DNA from: VRUE01 sp963745915
GTDB taxonomy: Bacteria; Actinomycetota; Thermoleophilia; Solirubrobacterales; 70-9
Assembly (NCBI GenBank): GCA_963745915.1
Contig: CAVUZA010000002.1
Location: 2,294,001 to 2,358,000 of the forward strand
Direction: 5' to 3'
DNA: 64,000 nucleotides
Made by a program: the position numbers and the translations under genes. The notes under the pieces are model-generated. The model worked only from the letters and a program-made list of their open reading frames with translations, did no database searches and had not been told where the DNA came from. This document shows, one piece after another, positions 1 through 7,413 of this stretch; positions within the stretch are counted from its first letter, which is position 1; each line of letters begins with the position of its first letter.

Positions 1-92
1 ATCATGTTCTGGCGCCGCTCCGCGGCGCCCGCCGCCTGCTCTTCGCGGATGCGCTCCTCGCGCCGCTCCTCCCTGTCGCGCTTGCCGCTCAT
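1..92 (-). CDS. DsbA-like thiol oxidoreductase, N-terminus only (partial)
   Basis: The gene starts with ATG at 92 and runs off the left edge, so only about 30 residues are visible. They are highly charged (MSGKRDREERREERIREEQ...), as in the basic cytoplasmic lead-in of membrane-anchored DsbA-family proteins of Actinobacteria. The start overlaps the stop of the VKOR gene as ATGA, so the two are translationally coupled. VKOR normally reoxidises a DsbA partner, so a periplasmic disulfide oxidase is the natural expectation. No catalytic CxxC is in view; the identity rests on context and N-terminal composition only. Confidence 0.45.
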   Translation of the reverse strand, partial: MSGKRDREERREERIREEQAAGAAERRQNM

Positions 93-520
93 CGCTCGGT
101 CCCCACGTAGGCGAGCATACGGGTTGCGCTGGTCGCGAACAGCAAGGTCATCAGCACGGCGCTGGCGACGCACCACTGGCAGACGGCCTCGATCGTGAAC
201 AGCTCGATGTAGGTCAGGTAGAGGCTGAAGCCGAAGCCGACCAGCGAGATCGCGAAGCCCGCCATCCGCGCCCCGTCGCCGCGCAGCAGGGCGCAGCCGA
301 GCAGCAGCACGTAGCCGGTGATGCCGAAGACGGCGACGTTGACGCCGAGCAGGTGCGAGTAGGAGCTTTCGGCGACGGTCTGGCAGCCGTGGCCGCCGGC
401 CACGCAGACCGGCGCGCCGCCGCCCGAGTCGGCGATCGCGATGTAGGTGGCGACGCCGATGCCAAAGGTGGCGAGAAAGGTCCCGATGCCGCGCAATGTC
501 CCCTCCGGAGGCCTTCTCAT
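89..520 (-). CDS. vitamin K epoxide reductase (VKOR) family membrane protein
   Basis: Integral membrane quinone-dependent oxidoreductase that reoxidises a DsbA-like partner. Four hydrophobic segments are visible. The pair of loop cysteines (CVAGGHGC) lies after the first segment, and the active-site motif CQWC lies near the C-terminus, as in bacterial VKOR. I chose the ATG at 520 (MRRPPEGTLRG); the frame stays open to 589, but the extra residues look like untranslated sequence. The stop overlaps the start of the downstream DsbA-like gene by four bases, which supports a two-gene disulfide-forming unit at the cell surface. Confidence 0.85.
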   Translation of the reverse strand: MRRPPEGTLRGIGTFLATFGIGVATYIAIADSGGGAPVCVAGGHGCQTVAESSYSHLLGVNVAVFGITGYVLLLGCALLRGDGARMAGFAISLVGFGFSLYLTYIELFTIEAVCQWCVASAVLMTLLFATSATRMLAYVGTER

Positions 521-599
521 CGGTCGCAACCGTAATGCACCAGCCTTTACGCAACCCAAAGGGCCTGCGGTCGTAGATCTTCCCGCCATCCGGGCACAA

Positions 600-1442
600 C
601 TACGACCGCAAGCTCGGGAGCGAGGCGGCGAAGGTCTCGATCTCGCGTGAGAGTCGGCCGCCCTGCCAGGCGAGCGGCGAGGCGCCCTCGGGCTCGACCG
701 CGAGCCGCGCCCGCGGCAGCCGCTCGGCGTAGGCGGCGGCGACCGCGTACGGGTGGCCGGGGTCGGCCTCGTCGCGGCTGGCGACGACCAGCGCCGGCAG
801 GTCGAGTCGCTCCAGCTCGGCGAGCGAGCCGAAGGGGCGCGAGCGCGGCACCTCGCGCAGGGCTGCGGCGACGGCGCCCGGGTCGCGGTGGCGCAGCATC
901 CGTTCGCGGGTGAAGCGCAGGACCGAGTCGCGCCAGCGCGGGTCGGTCCCCTGATGGGCGCCGATGTAGGCGACGAAGCCCGCGACGCCCTCCTCCTCGA
1001 GCGCCGCCGCCAACCCGTCCCAGTAGGCGAGCGAGGCGGCGTCCGGCGGCCCCTCGTAGGCCGGGCAGATCGCGACCAGGCCCGCCACCCGGCCGGGCTC
1101 GGCGAGCGCGTAGGCGAGCGCCGTGTGGGCGCCCATCGAGTGCCCGGCGAGCAGCACCGGGCCGCCGCCCGCCTCGGCCTCGATCACCTCCCCCAGGTCG
1201 GCGACCAGCTGCGGGTATCCATAACCCTCCCCCGCCGGCGCCGGCCCGGACTCGCCGTGGCCGCGGGCGTCGTAGGCGATCACCGTGTGCCCGGCCCGCT
1301 CGAGGCGGCGCGAGCCGTGGACGACGCTGCGCCGGGTCGCGGTCAGGCCGTGGCAGAGGACGATCGGCGGCCCCTCCCCCGCCCGCTCGCCGCGCAGCCG
1401 CGGTGCGTCGCCGGCCTCGAAGGGCGCCGGCTCGCCGGCCAT
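600..1442 (-). CDS. alpha/beta hydrolase
   Basis: A 280-residue alpha/beta hydrolase fold protein. The oxyanion region LCHGLTAT, the strand motif YDARGHGES and the nucleophile elbow GHSMGAH are all present. Near the C-terminus, where most relatives carry the catalytic histidine in a GGHSP-like stretch, this protein reads EGASPLAWQ with alanine (codon GCC). The canonical acid-base residue therefore appears to be missing or moved. Its start overlaps the stop of the peroxiredoxin gene as ATGA, so the two are co-transcribed. The substrate is unknown. Confidence 0.75.
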   Translation of the reverse strand: MAGEPAPFEAGDAPRLRGERAGEGPPIVLCHGLTATRRSVVHGSRRLERAGHTVIAYDARGHGESGPAPAGEGYGYPQLVADLGEVIEAEAGGGPVLLAGHSMGAHTALAYALAEPGRVAGLVAICPAYEGPPDAASLAYWDGLAAALEEEGVAGFVAYIGAHQGTDPRWRDSVLRFTRERMLRHRDPGAVAAALREVPRSRPFGSLAELERLDLPALVVASRDEADPGHPYAVAAAYAERLPRARLAVEPEGASPLAWQGGRLSREIETFAASLPSLRS

Positions 1443-1942
1443 CAGCCGATGCCGGCCAGCGCCCGCTCGATGTCGCCGACCGACTGGAAGCGGGCGCCGG
1501 TGCGCGAGACGTGGCGGTGGCGGACGATCCCCTCGCCGTCGACGACGAAGAGCGCCCGCTGCACGTAGCGGCCGCCGGGGGCGTCCTGCAGCGGGGTCAG
1601 CTTCGCCAGCGGCCCGAGCCAGCCGGTCACCCCGTAGAGCTTGGCCACCGCCAGATCCTCGTCGGCGAGCAGCGGCACGTTCAGTTCCTGCTCTTCGACC
1701 CAGCGCTCGTGCGAGTCGACCGACTGCGGCGAGATCCCGATCACCTGCGCGTCGAGCTCGGCCAGGCGGTCGGCGTTGTCGCGGTAGGAGCAGAACTGCG
1801 CGGTGCAGACCGTGGTCGCGTCGCCCGGGTAGAAGGCGAGCACGACGTTGTGCCCGCGCCGCTCGGAGAGCCTGAAGGTGATCCCCTCGGTGCCGGGCAG
1901 CTCGAAGTCCGGGGCGGCGTCGCCTACGTCGACCTTGGCCAT
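1442..1942 (-). CDS. bcp: thioredoxin-dependent thiol peroxidase, Bcp/PrxQ type
   Basis: A 166-residue peroxiredoxin that reduces hydrogen peroxide and organic hydroperoxides using thioredoxin. The active-site stretch FYPGDATTVCTAQFCSYRDN carries the peroxidatic cysteine and, five residues later, the resolving cysteine typical of the PrxQ/Bcp subgroup. Length is normal for the family. There is no signal peptide, so it is cytoplasmic. It is followed with four-base overlap by the alpha/beta hydrolase gene. ATG at 1942 is the first in-frame start before an intergenic gap. Confidence 0.9.
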   Translation of the reverse strand: MAKVDVGDAAPDFELPGTEGITFRLSERRGHNVVLAFYPGDATTVCTAQFCSYRDNADRLAELDAQVIGISPQSVDSHERWVEEQELNVPLLADEDLAVAKLYGVTGWLGPLAKLTPLQDAPGGRYVQRALFVVDGEGIVRHRHVSRTGARFQSVGDIERALAGIG

Positions 1943-1961
1943 GCGGCCCAGCCTAGAGCAG

Positions 1962-2645
1962 CTAACGCTTCTCGACTTCGATCGATTCGATCAGGACGGT
2001 CCGCTTCGGCGTCTGTTCGGGCGTGCCGAGCCGGTCGATGCGGGCCACCGTCGGGTAGCCGGAGCTGACCTCGCCGATCAGCGCGTATTCGGGCGGCAGG
2101 CCGGCGTCGGGCGCGGTCACCACGTAGAACTGGCTGCCCGAGCGGCCCGGCGGGTCGGCCGAGCTCTTCGCCATCGCCACCGTGCCTTTGGTGTAGGAGA
2201 GGTTGCCGGGCGGCTTCTCGTCGACCGTGTAGCCGGGGCCGCCGATGCCGGTCCCCTGCGGGTCGCCGCCCTGGATCACGAAGCCGGGCGCGACGCGGTG
2301 GAAGGTGAGGTCGTCGTAGAAGCCTTCCTCGGCGAGGAAGGCGAAGGAGTTGGCGGTCTTCGGCGCCCGTTCGGTGTCGAGCGCGATCGAGAAGGTGCCG
2401 CAGCTGGTCTTGACCACCGCGGTCGCCTTTTCGCCCTTCTTCAGCACCTGCTTGGGGGCCTTGAAGCTGACGTTCTTGGCCGGCGGCGCTTCGACCTGCT
2501 TGCAGCCGCCCTCGCTCGCCGCCGTGGTTGTCGTCGAGCCGCCGTCGTCGCCGCCGCAGCCGGCGAGCACCGCGAGCACCGCGAGCGCGGCCAGCGCCGC
2601 CGGCGCGAGCCAGCGCGAGCGTCCTCTGCCGCCTTCCGCCTGCAT
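1962..2645 (-). CDS. cyclophilin-type peptidyl-prolyl isomerase, lipoprotein
   Basis: A secreted, lipid-anchored cyclophilin. The N-terminus has a basic region, a hydrophobic core and a lipobox ending LAVLAGC, followed by a GGDDGG/Ser-Thr linker. The cyclophilin domain begins near residue 75 and shows the family motifs TFHRVAPGFVIQGGDP, SSADPPGRSGSQFYVV and FALIGEV-like IGEV near the C-terminus. It would catalyse cis-trans proline isomerisation of exported proteins. It is encoded just downstream (minus strand) of a divergent gene pair boundary, with the plus-strand methyltransferase gene starting 48 bases away. Confidence 0.88.
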   Translation of the reverse strand: MQAEGGRGRSRWLAPAALAALAVLAVLAGCGGDDGGSTTTTAASEGGCKQVEAPPAKNVSFKAPKQVLKKGEKATAVVKTSCGTFSIALDTERAPKTANSFAFLAEEGFYDDLTFHRVAPGFVIQGGDPQGTGIGGPGYTVDEKPPGNLSYTKGTVAMAKSSADPPGRSGSQFYVVTAPDAGLPPEYALIGEVSSGYPTVARIDRLGTPEQTPKRTVLIESIEVEKR

Positions 2646-2693
2646 CGGTCGGAAAGCCTAGAGGAGATCGCCGCCGGCTGAGATCATCGCGCC

Positions 2694-3155
2694 GTGGACC
2701 CCGCCTCGCACCCGCTGGCGCCGCTCGCCGCCGCCGTCCTGCAGGTCCCCGCGCCCGAGCGCGCCCTGGTGGTCAACTGCGGCGAGGGCGAGGGCGTCCT
2801 CTTCCTCGCCCGCGAGTTCCCCGCCGCCCGCGTGCGCGGCCTCGACCGCTCGGCCGAGGCGGTGCGCCGCGCGGTCGCCCGGGTCGGCCTCGACCCCGAG
2901 GGCCGGGTCGCCTTCAAGCAGGGCAGCCCGCGCTCGCTCCCCTACCCCGACGGGATCTTCGACCTCGTCGTCTGGGCGGGCGGCGCCCCGCGGCCGCGGG
3001 AGGCGCGCCGGGTGCTGGCCGGCGGCGGTCACCTGATCCAGCTCTCGGGCCGGCGGCGCCTGCGCCGCGGTCCGCCCCGGCGCGGCTTCGAGCCGCTCTG
3101 GGCGGGGTCGGTCGGCGGCGGGCGCCAGTACGTCGGCAGGCTTGCCGCCGAATAG
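2694..3155 (+). CDS. short SAM-dependent methyltransferase-like protein
   Basis: A 153-residue protein with a class I methyltransferase core: VVNCGEGEGVLFLA resembles motif I, GLDRSAEAV matches the acidic end of strand 2, and FDLVVWAG matches motif IV. It is shorter than most such enzymes and lacks a clear C-terminal extension, so it may be a minimal or degenerate member. The start is GTG at 2694. It opens a plus-strand operon leading into a DagK-like kinase and the MurT/GatD genes. Substrate unknown. Confidence 0.6.
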   Translation: MDPASHPLAPLAAAVLQVPAPERALVVNCGEGEGVLFLAREFPAARVRGLDRSAEAVRRAVARVGLDPEGRVAFKQGSPRSLPYPDGIFDLVVWAGGAPRPREARRVLAGGGHLIQLSGRRRLRRGPPRRGFEPLWAGSVGGGRQYVGRLAAE

Positions 3156-3167
3156 TCTGCGGGCGCG

Positions 3168-4064
3168 ATGGACGTCGCCGGCATGCCGCTCACCCTGCTG
3201 GTCAACCCGCACTCGGCGCACGGGCGGGCGCTGAAGCTGCTGGGCCAGGTCGAGCAGGAGCTCGACGCGCGCCGCATCCCCTTCCGGGTCGAGCGCACCC
3301 GGAGCCTCGAGGACGGGGTCGAGCGGGCCCTGCGCGCGGTCGAGGGCAACGAGGTCCCGGTCGTGATCAGCGGCGACGGCCTGGTCGGCGCGGTCGGCGG
3401 CGCGATGGCCGGGGCCGAGACGCCGCTCGGCATCGTCCCCGCCGGGCGCGGCAACGACCTCGCCCGGGTTCTGGGCATCCCCGGCGACCCGGCCGCGGCG
3501 GTGGCCGTGCTCGCCGCCGGACAGACGCGCCGGATCGACGTCGGCGAGGCCAACGGCAAGCGCTTCCTCGGCGTCGTCAGCGTCGGCTTCGACTCCGAGG
3601 CCAACCGGCTCGCCAACGAAACCTCGTTCCTGCGCGGCAACCTGGTCTACGCCTACGCGGCGCTGCGCACCCTGCTGGGCTGGAAGCCGGCGCGCTTCAC
3701 CGTCCGGGTCGGCGACGAGCACCGCCGCTTCAGCGGCTACTCGGTCTCGGTCGCCAACAGCGGCGCCTTCGGCGGCGGCATGTACATCGCGCCCGGGGCC
3801 GAGCTCGACGACGGCGAGTTCGACGTGGTCGCCGTCGGCGAGGCCGGCAAGCTGCGCTTCGTGGCTAACCTGCCCAAGGTGTTCAAGGGCACCCACGTCG
3901 AGGAGGACGAGGTCGATGTCTTCCGCGCCCCCCGGCTCGAGCTCAGCGCCAGCCGGCCGTTCCCCGTCTACGCCGACGGCGAGCACCTGACCGAGCTGCC
4001 CGCCACCCTGCGCGTCCTGCCCAGGGCGCTGGGCGTGCTGGCGCCGCCGGCCGCCGGAGGCTGA
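3168..4064 (+). CDS. diacylglycerol/lipid kinase family protein (DagK/YegS-like)
   Basis: A 298-residue member of the bacterial DagK/YegS lipid kinase family. The nucleotide-binding loop, usually GGDGT, reads SGDGL here, followed by the well-conserved GIVPAGRGNDLARVLGIP segment. A later SVSVANSGAFGGGMYIAPGAELDDGEFDVV stretch (only its parts are quoted as family landmarks) is the typical C-terminal beta-sandwich signature. The enzyme would phosphorylate diacylglycerol or a related lipid at the inner membrane. Its stop directly abuts the GTG start of murT, so the genes are co-expressed with cell-wall precursor amidation. Confidence 0.85.
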   Translation: MDVAGMPLTLLVNPHSAHGRALKLLGQVEQELDARRIPFRVERTRSLEDGVERALRAVEGNEVPVVISGDGLVGAVGGAMAGAETPLGIVPAGRGNDLARVLGIPGDPAAAVAVLAAGQTRRIDVGEANGKRFLGVVSVGFDSEANRLANETSFLRGNLVYAYAALRTLLGWKPARFTVRVGDEHRRFSGYSVSVANSGAFGGGMYIAPGAELDDGEFDVVAVGEAGKLRFVANLPKVFKGTHVEEDEVDVFRAPRLELSASRPFPVYADGEHLTELPATLRVLPRALGVLAPPAAGG

Positions 4065-5435
4065 GTGCTGTTCGGGGCGAAGCTGGCGACGGCGCGCGCG
4101 GTCGGGCGCGCCAGCCGCGCCTCGGGCCGCGGCGGCGGCACGACCCTGCCCGGGCGGATGCTGCTGCGCCTGGAGCCCGAGGCGCTGGCCCGGCTCGGCG
4201 CGCGGCTGACCGGCGGCACGACGCTGGTCAGCGCCACCAACGGCAAGACGACCACGGCGGGGATGATCGCCGCCGCCCTCGCCGCCGCCGGCCGCCGGCC
4301 GGTCCATAACCGGGCCGGCTCGAACATGACCTGGGGCGTCGCCACCGCGCTGCTCGAGCAGCGCGGCGAGGAGGGCCTGTTCGAGGTCGACGAGGCCTGG
4401 CTGCCGCGGGTCGCCGCCCAGCTCGACCCGGAGCTGATCGTGCTCGGCAACCTCTTCCGCGACCAGCTCGACCGCTACGGGGAGCTGGAGACGCTGGCCG
4501 CCGAGTGGGCGCGGACGGTGGCCGCGCGCAGCGGCCGCAGCCGCTTCGTGCTCAACGCCGACGACCCGGCGATCGCCGACCTCGGCCGCGACGAGGCGGG
4601 CGAGCGGCGCCCCGGCGTCGTCCACTTCGGGATCGAGGACGCGAGCCAGGCGCTGCCCGAGATGCAGCACGCCTTCGACGCCAAGCACTGCCGGCGCTGC
4701 GGCGCCCCCTACGCCTACGAGCGCGCCTTCGTCGGCCACCTCGGCCACTACGCCTGCCCCTCCTGCGGCGCCTCGCGGCCGGCGCCCGAGGTCGCCGCGA
4801 CCGCGATCGAGCTGCGCGGGATGAGCGGCTCGCGGGTCACCGTGCGCACCCCCGCCGGCGAGCTGCGGCTCGACCTCCCCCTCCCCGGCCTCTACAACGT
4901 CTACAACGCGCTCGCCGCGCTCGCCGCGGCGCTCGAGCTGGGCGTCGCAGCCGAGTCGGTCCCGGCGGCGCTGGCCGGGCTGCGCGCCGCCTTCGGCCGG
5001 GTCGAGACGATCGACGTCGAGGGCACGCCGCTCTCGATCCTGCTGATCAAGAACCCGGCCGGCGCCAACGAGGTGCTGCGCACGCTGCGCCTCGAGGCGG
5101 CCGGGGAGGGCCTCGACCTCTGGCTCGGGCTCAACGACCGGATCGCCGACGGCCGCGACGTCTCCTGGGTCTGGGACGCCGACTTCGAGCTGCTCGCCGG
5201 CCGCGTGCGGCGCGCCGTCTGCGCCGGCACGCGGGCGGCGGAGATCGCCCTGCGGCTCAAGTACGCCGGCGTGTCGGCCGCCGCGATCGAGGTCGAGCCG
5301 AAGATCGAGCGCTCGCTCGACGCCGCCCTCGCCGGTGCCGCCGGGCCGCTCTTCGCCCTGCCCACCTACACCGCCCTGCTCGAGCTGCGCAAGCTGCTCA
5401 GCGACCGCGGCCACGCCGAGGAGTTCTGGCGATGA
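4065..5435 (+). CDS. murT: lipid II isoglutaminyl synthase, Mur ligase subunit MurT
   Basis: A 456-residue Mur-ligase-like protein. The ATP-binding motif ATNGKTTTAGM is near residue 60. A four-cysteine zinc ribbon (CRRCGAPY and CPSCGA, near residues 208-233) is inserted in the central domain, and a C-terminal DUF1727-type domain is present, as known for MurT. With GatD it amidates the D-glutamate alpha-carboxylate of lipid II to D-isoglutamine. GTG start at 4065 directly follows the kinase stop. The last bases overlap the next gene as ATGA. The partner gatD is separated from it by one methyltransferase gene. Confidence 0.9.
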   Translation: MLFGAKLATARAVGRASRASGRGGGTTLPGRMLLRLEPEALARLGARLTGGTTLVSATNGKTTTAGMIAAALAAAGRRPVHNRAGSNMTWGVATALLEQRGEEGLFEVDEAWLPRVAAQLDPELIVLGNLFRDQLDRYGELETLAAEWARTVAARSGRSRFVLNADDPAIADLGRDEAGERRPGVVHFGIEDASQALPEMQHAFDAKHCRRCGAPYAYERAFVGHLGHYACPSCGASRPAPEVAATAIELRGMSGSRVTVRTPAGELRLDLPLPGLYNVYNALAALAAALELGVAAESVPAALAGLRAAFGRVETIDVEGTPLSILLIKNPAGANEVLRTLRLEAAGEGLDLWLGLNDRIADGRDVSWVWDADFELLAGRVRRAVCAGTRAAEIALRLKYAGVSAAAIEVEPKIERSLDAALAGAAGPLFALPTYTALLELRKLLSDRGHAEEFWR

Positions 5436-6172
5436 AGCCGCCGCCCGAGGTGATCTGGAACGAGGTCGAGTGCGGCGGCTACAGCGCCGACCTCGAGCTC
5501 TGGGCCGAGCTCGCGGCCGAGCGCCCGGGGCCGGTGCTCGAGCTCGGCTGCGGCGCCGGCCGGGTCGTCGTCCACCTCTCGCGCGGCACCGAGGAGCTGG
5601 TGATCGGGCTCGACCGCGACAGCGAGCTGGTCGGCGCCGTCTGGGAGAAGACGCACCAGAGCGGCCGCTCCGGCGACGCCGAGATCGGCGACGTGCGCGG
5701 CTTCGAGCTCTACACCGAGTTCCAGCTGGCGCTGGCGCCGATGCAGCTGATCCAGCTGCTCGAGGAACGGATGGACCGCATCTGCTGCCTCTCCTGTGTC
5801 GCCGACCACCTGCGGCCCGACGGCCGCGCCGCCTTCGCCCTGGTCGAGGACCTGCCGGCGATCCCCGCCGCCGAAGCCGAGCCGGCGCTGCCCGACGTGC
5901 GCGAGGTCGACGGCAGCGTCTACTCCAGCCAGCCGCTGCCGCCCGAGGTCGACGAGCGGCGCATCGTCCTGCGCCGGCTGCGCCAGACGGTCGACCCCGA
6001 CGGCGAGATCTCCGAGCAGCTGAACGAGGTCGTGCTGCAGCGCCTCAGCGCCGAGACGCTCGAGGCCGAGGCGGCCGAGGTCGGCCTGATGCCGCTGGAG
6101 CGGCGCCAGATCCCCGCCACCGAGGCCCACGTCGGCTCCACCGTGGTGATCCTCGGCAAGGAGCCGGCCTGA
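5432..6172 (+). CDS. SAM-dependent methyltransferase between murT and gatD
   Basis: A 246-residue class I methyltransferase with motif I VLELGCGAGRVVVHL near residue 30 and the strand-2 acidic stretch GLDRDSEL. The start codon overlaps the murT stop (ATGA) and its stop overlaps the gatD start (TGATG). It is therefore wedged inside what is normally a two-gene unit and translationally coupled on both sides. That suggests a role with lipid II or a related precursor, but the substrate is unknown and no methyl modification of this kind is implied by the sequence alone. Confidence 0.8.
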   Translation: MKPPPEVIWNEVECGGYSADLELWAELAAERPGPVLELGCGAGRVVVHLSRGTEELVIGLDRDSELVGAVWEKTHQSGRSGDAEIGDVRGFELYTEFQLALAPMQLIQLLEERMDRICCLSCVADHLRPDGRAAFALVEDLPAIPAAEAEPALPDVREVDGSVYSSQPLPPEVDERRIVLRRLRQTVDPDGEISEQLNEVVLQRLSAETLEAEAAEVGLMPLERRQIPATEAHVGSTVVILGKEPA

Positions 6173-6906
6173 TGGAGCTGCGCCTGCTCGCCCTCTACCC
6201 GGAGCAGATGAACATCTACGCCGACCGCGGCAACATCGTCTTCCTGCGGCGGCGCTGCGAGTGGCGCGGGATCGGCTTCTCCTACGCCGCCGCCGGGCCG
6301 GGCGAGGGCTTCGACCCCGATGCCCACGACCTGATCTACCTCGGTGGCGGCCAGGACCGCGACCAGCGCGCCGTCGCCGCCGACCTGGTGGCGAGCAAGG
6401 GCGAGGCGCTCCGGGCCGCGGTCGGCGACGGCGCCGCGGCGCTCGCCGTCTGCGGCGGCTACCAGCTGCTCGGCCACAGCTACGAGCTCGACCAGGAGCG
6501 CCTGCCCGGGCTCGGCCTGGTCGAGGCGGAGACGGTGCGGCGGCCCGGCCCGCGGCTGATCGGCAACGTCGCGATCGAGGTCGAGGTCGAGGGCGCAACG
6601 CGCACCGTCGCCGGCTTCGAGAACCACGGCGGGCGCACCTACCTCGGCGCCGGCGCCGAGCCCTGGGGCCGGGTGCTGAGCGGCCACGGCAACAACGGCG
6701 AGGACGGCTTCGAGGGAGTGCGGCGCGACAACCTGATCGGCACCTACCTGCACGGCCCGCTACTGCCCAAGAACGCCTGGCTCGCCGACCGCCTGATCGC
6801 CCTGGCGCTGGGCCGCCGCCACGGCGACCGGCCCGAGCTGGAGCCGCTCGACGACGAGCTCGAGCGCGCCGCGCACGAGTCGGCGCGGCAGGCGGCCGGG
6901 ACCTAG
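6172..6906 (+). CDS. gatD: lipid II isoglutaminyl synthase, glutaminase subunit GatD
   Basis: A 244-residue class I glutamine amidotransferase of the CobB/CobQ-like group. The nucleophile elbow AVCGGYQLLGHSYEL carries the catalytic cysteine, and TYLHGPLLPKN near the C-terminus carries the histidine. Like known GatD it lacks a synthetase domain and would supply ammonia to MurT for lipid II amidation. Start ATG at 6172 shares one base with the upstream stop. The 3' end overlaps the convergent dut gene by four bases. Confidence 0.9.
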   Translation: MELRLLALYPEQMNIYADRGNIVFLRRRCEWRGIGFSYAAAGPGEGFDPDAHDLIYLGGGQDRDQRAVAADLVASKGEALRAAVGDGAAALAVCGGYQLLGHSYELDQERLPGLGLVEAETVRRPGPRLIGNVAIEVEVEGATRTVAGFENHGGRTYLGAGAEPWGRVLSGHGNNGEDGFEGVRRDNLIGTYLHGPLLPKNAWLADRLIALALGRRHGDRPELEPLDDELERAAHESARQAAGT

Positions 6907-7334
6907 CGCCCGCTGGAGCCGAAGCCACCGGCGCCGCGCGCCGAGTCGGCCAGCGCCGCGGCCTCGACCGGCTCGGCCAGCGCCACCGGCGCGATGACCA
7001 GCTGGGCGATGCGGTCGCCCGGCTCGACCCGGAATGTCTCGGCCGGGTCGGTGTTGAGCAGCAGCACGCGCAGCTCGCCGCGATAGCCGGCGTCGATCAG
7101 GCCGGGGGCGTTGACCAGGGAGATTCCGTGCTTCATCGCCAGGCCCGAGCGGGGCAGGACGAGGCCGGCGTGGCCGGCGGGGATCTCGACCGCGACCCCG
7201 GTGCCGACGCTCCACCTCTCCCCCGGCCCGAGGTGGGCGGCCTCGCAGGCGTAGAGGTCGAGCCCGGCGTCGCCCTCGTGGGCGCGCGTCGGCAGGATCG
7301 CCTCGGGCTTCAGCTTCGCAACCGGCAACTCCAT
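6903..7334 (-). CDS. dut: dUTP diphosphatase (trimeric)
   Basis: Hydrolyses dUTP to dUMP and pyrophosphate, limiting uracil in DNA and feeding thymidylate synthesis. The five dUTPase motifs are recognisable: DAGLDLYA, PRSGLAMKHGI, GLIDAGYRGEL with the catalytic aspartate, GDRIAQL, and the glycine-rich C-terminal GAGGFGSSGR that closes over the active site. I chose ATG at 7334 (MELPVAKL), giving 143 residues; an ATG-equivalent start 18 bases upstream is possible. It overlaps gatD tail to tail. Confidence 0.92.
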   Translation of the reverse strand: MELPVAKLKPEAILPTRAHEGDAGLDLYACEAAHLGPGERWSVGTGVAVEIPAGHAGLVLPRSGLAMKHGISLVNAPGLIDAGYRGELRVLLLNTDPAETFRVEPGDRIAQLVIAPVALAEPVEAAALADSARGAGGFGSSGR

Positions 7335-7356
7335 CCCCGCCACCCTATCCACGCCG

Positions 7357-7411
7357 CCCGCCGACGGGCCTATTTCCGTCGCTATGCGTCGGTTTTAGGC
7401 CCGTCGGCGGG
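7357..7411. repeat. long palindromic hairpin between hflX and dut
   Basis: Perfect 16-bp inverted repeat (7357-7372 and 7396-7411, arm starting CCCGCCGACGGG). Inside it lie a 3x3 T/T internal loop, a 3-bp stem CCG/CGG and an 11-nt loop TCGCTATGCGT. It sits between the hflX stop and the dut start. It lacks a T-run, so it is not a classical terminator, although it could still act as one. The hairpin at 33590-33645 has a similar architecture and shares the loop sequence TATGCGTC. Confidence 0.7.
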
Positions 7412-7413
7412 GG

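Noticed and set aside
2658..5414. 918-codon minus-strand open frame opposite dagK and murT
   Set aside because: Low-complexity shadow of well-identified plus-strand genes; no domain recognised.
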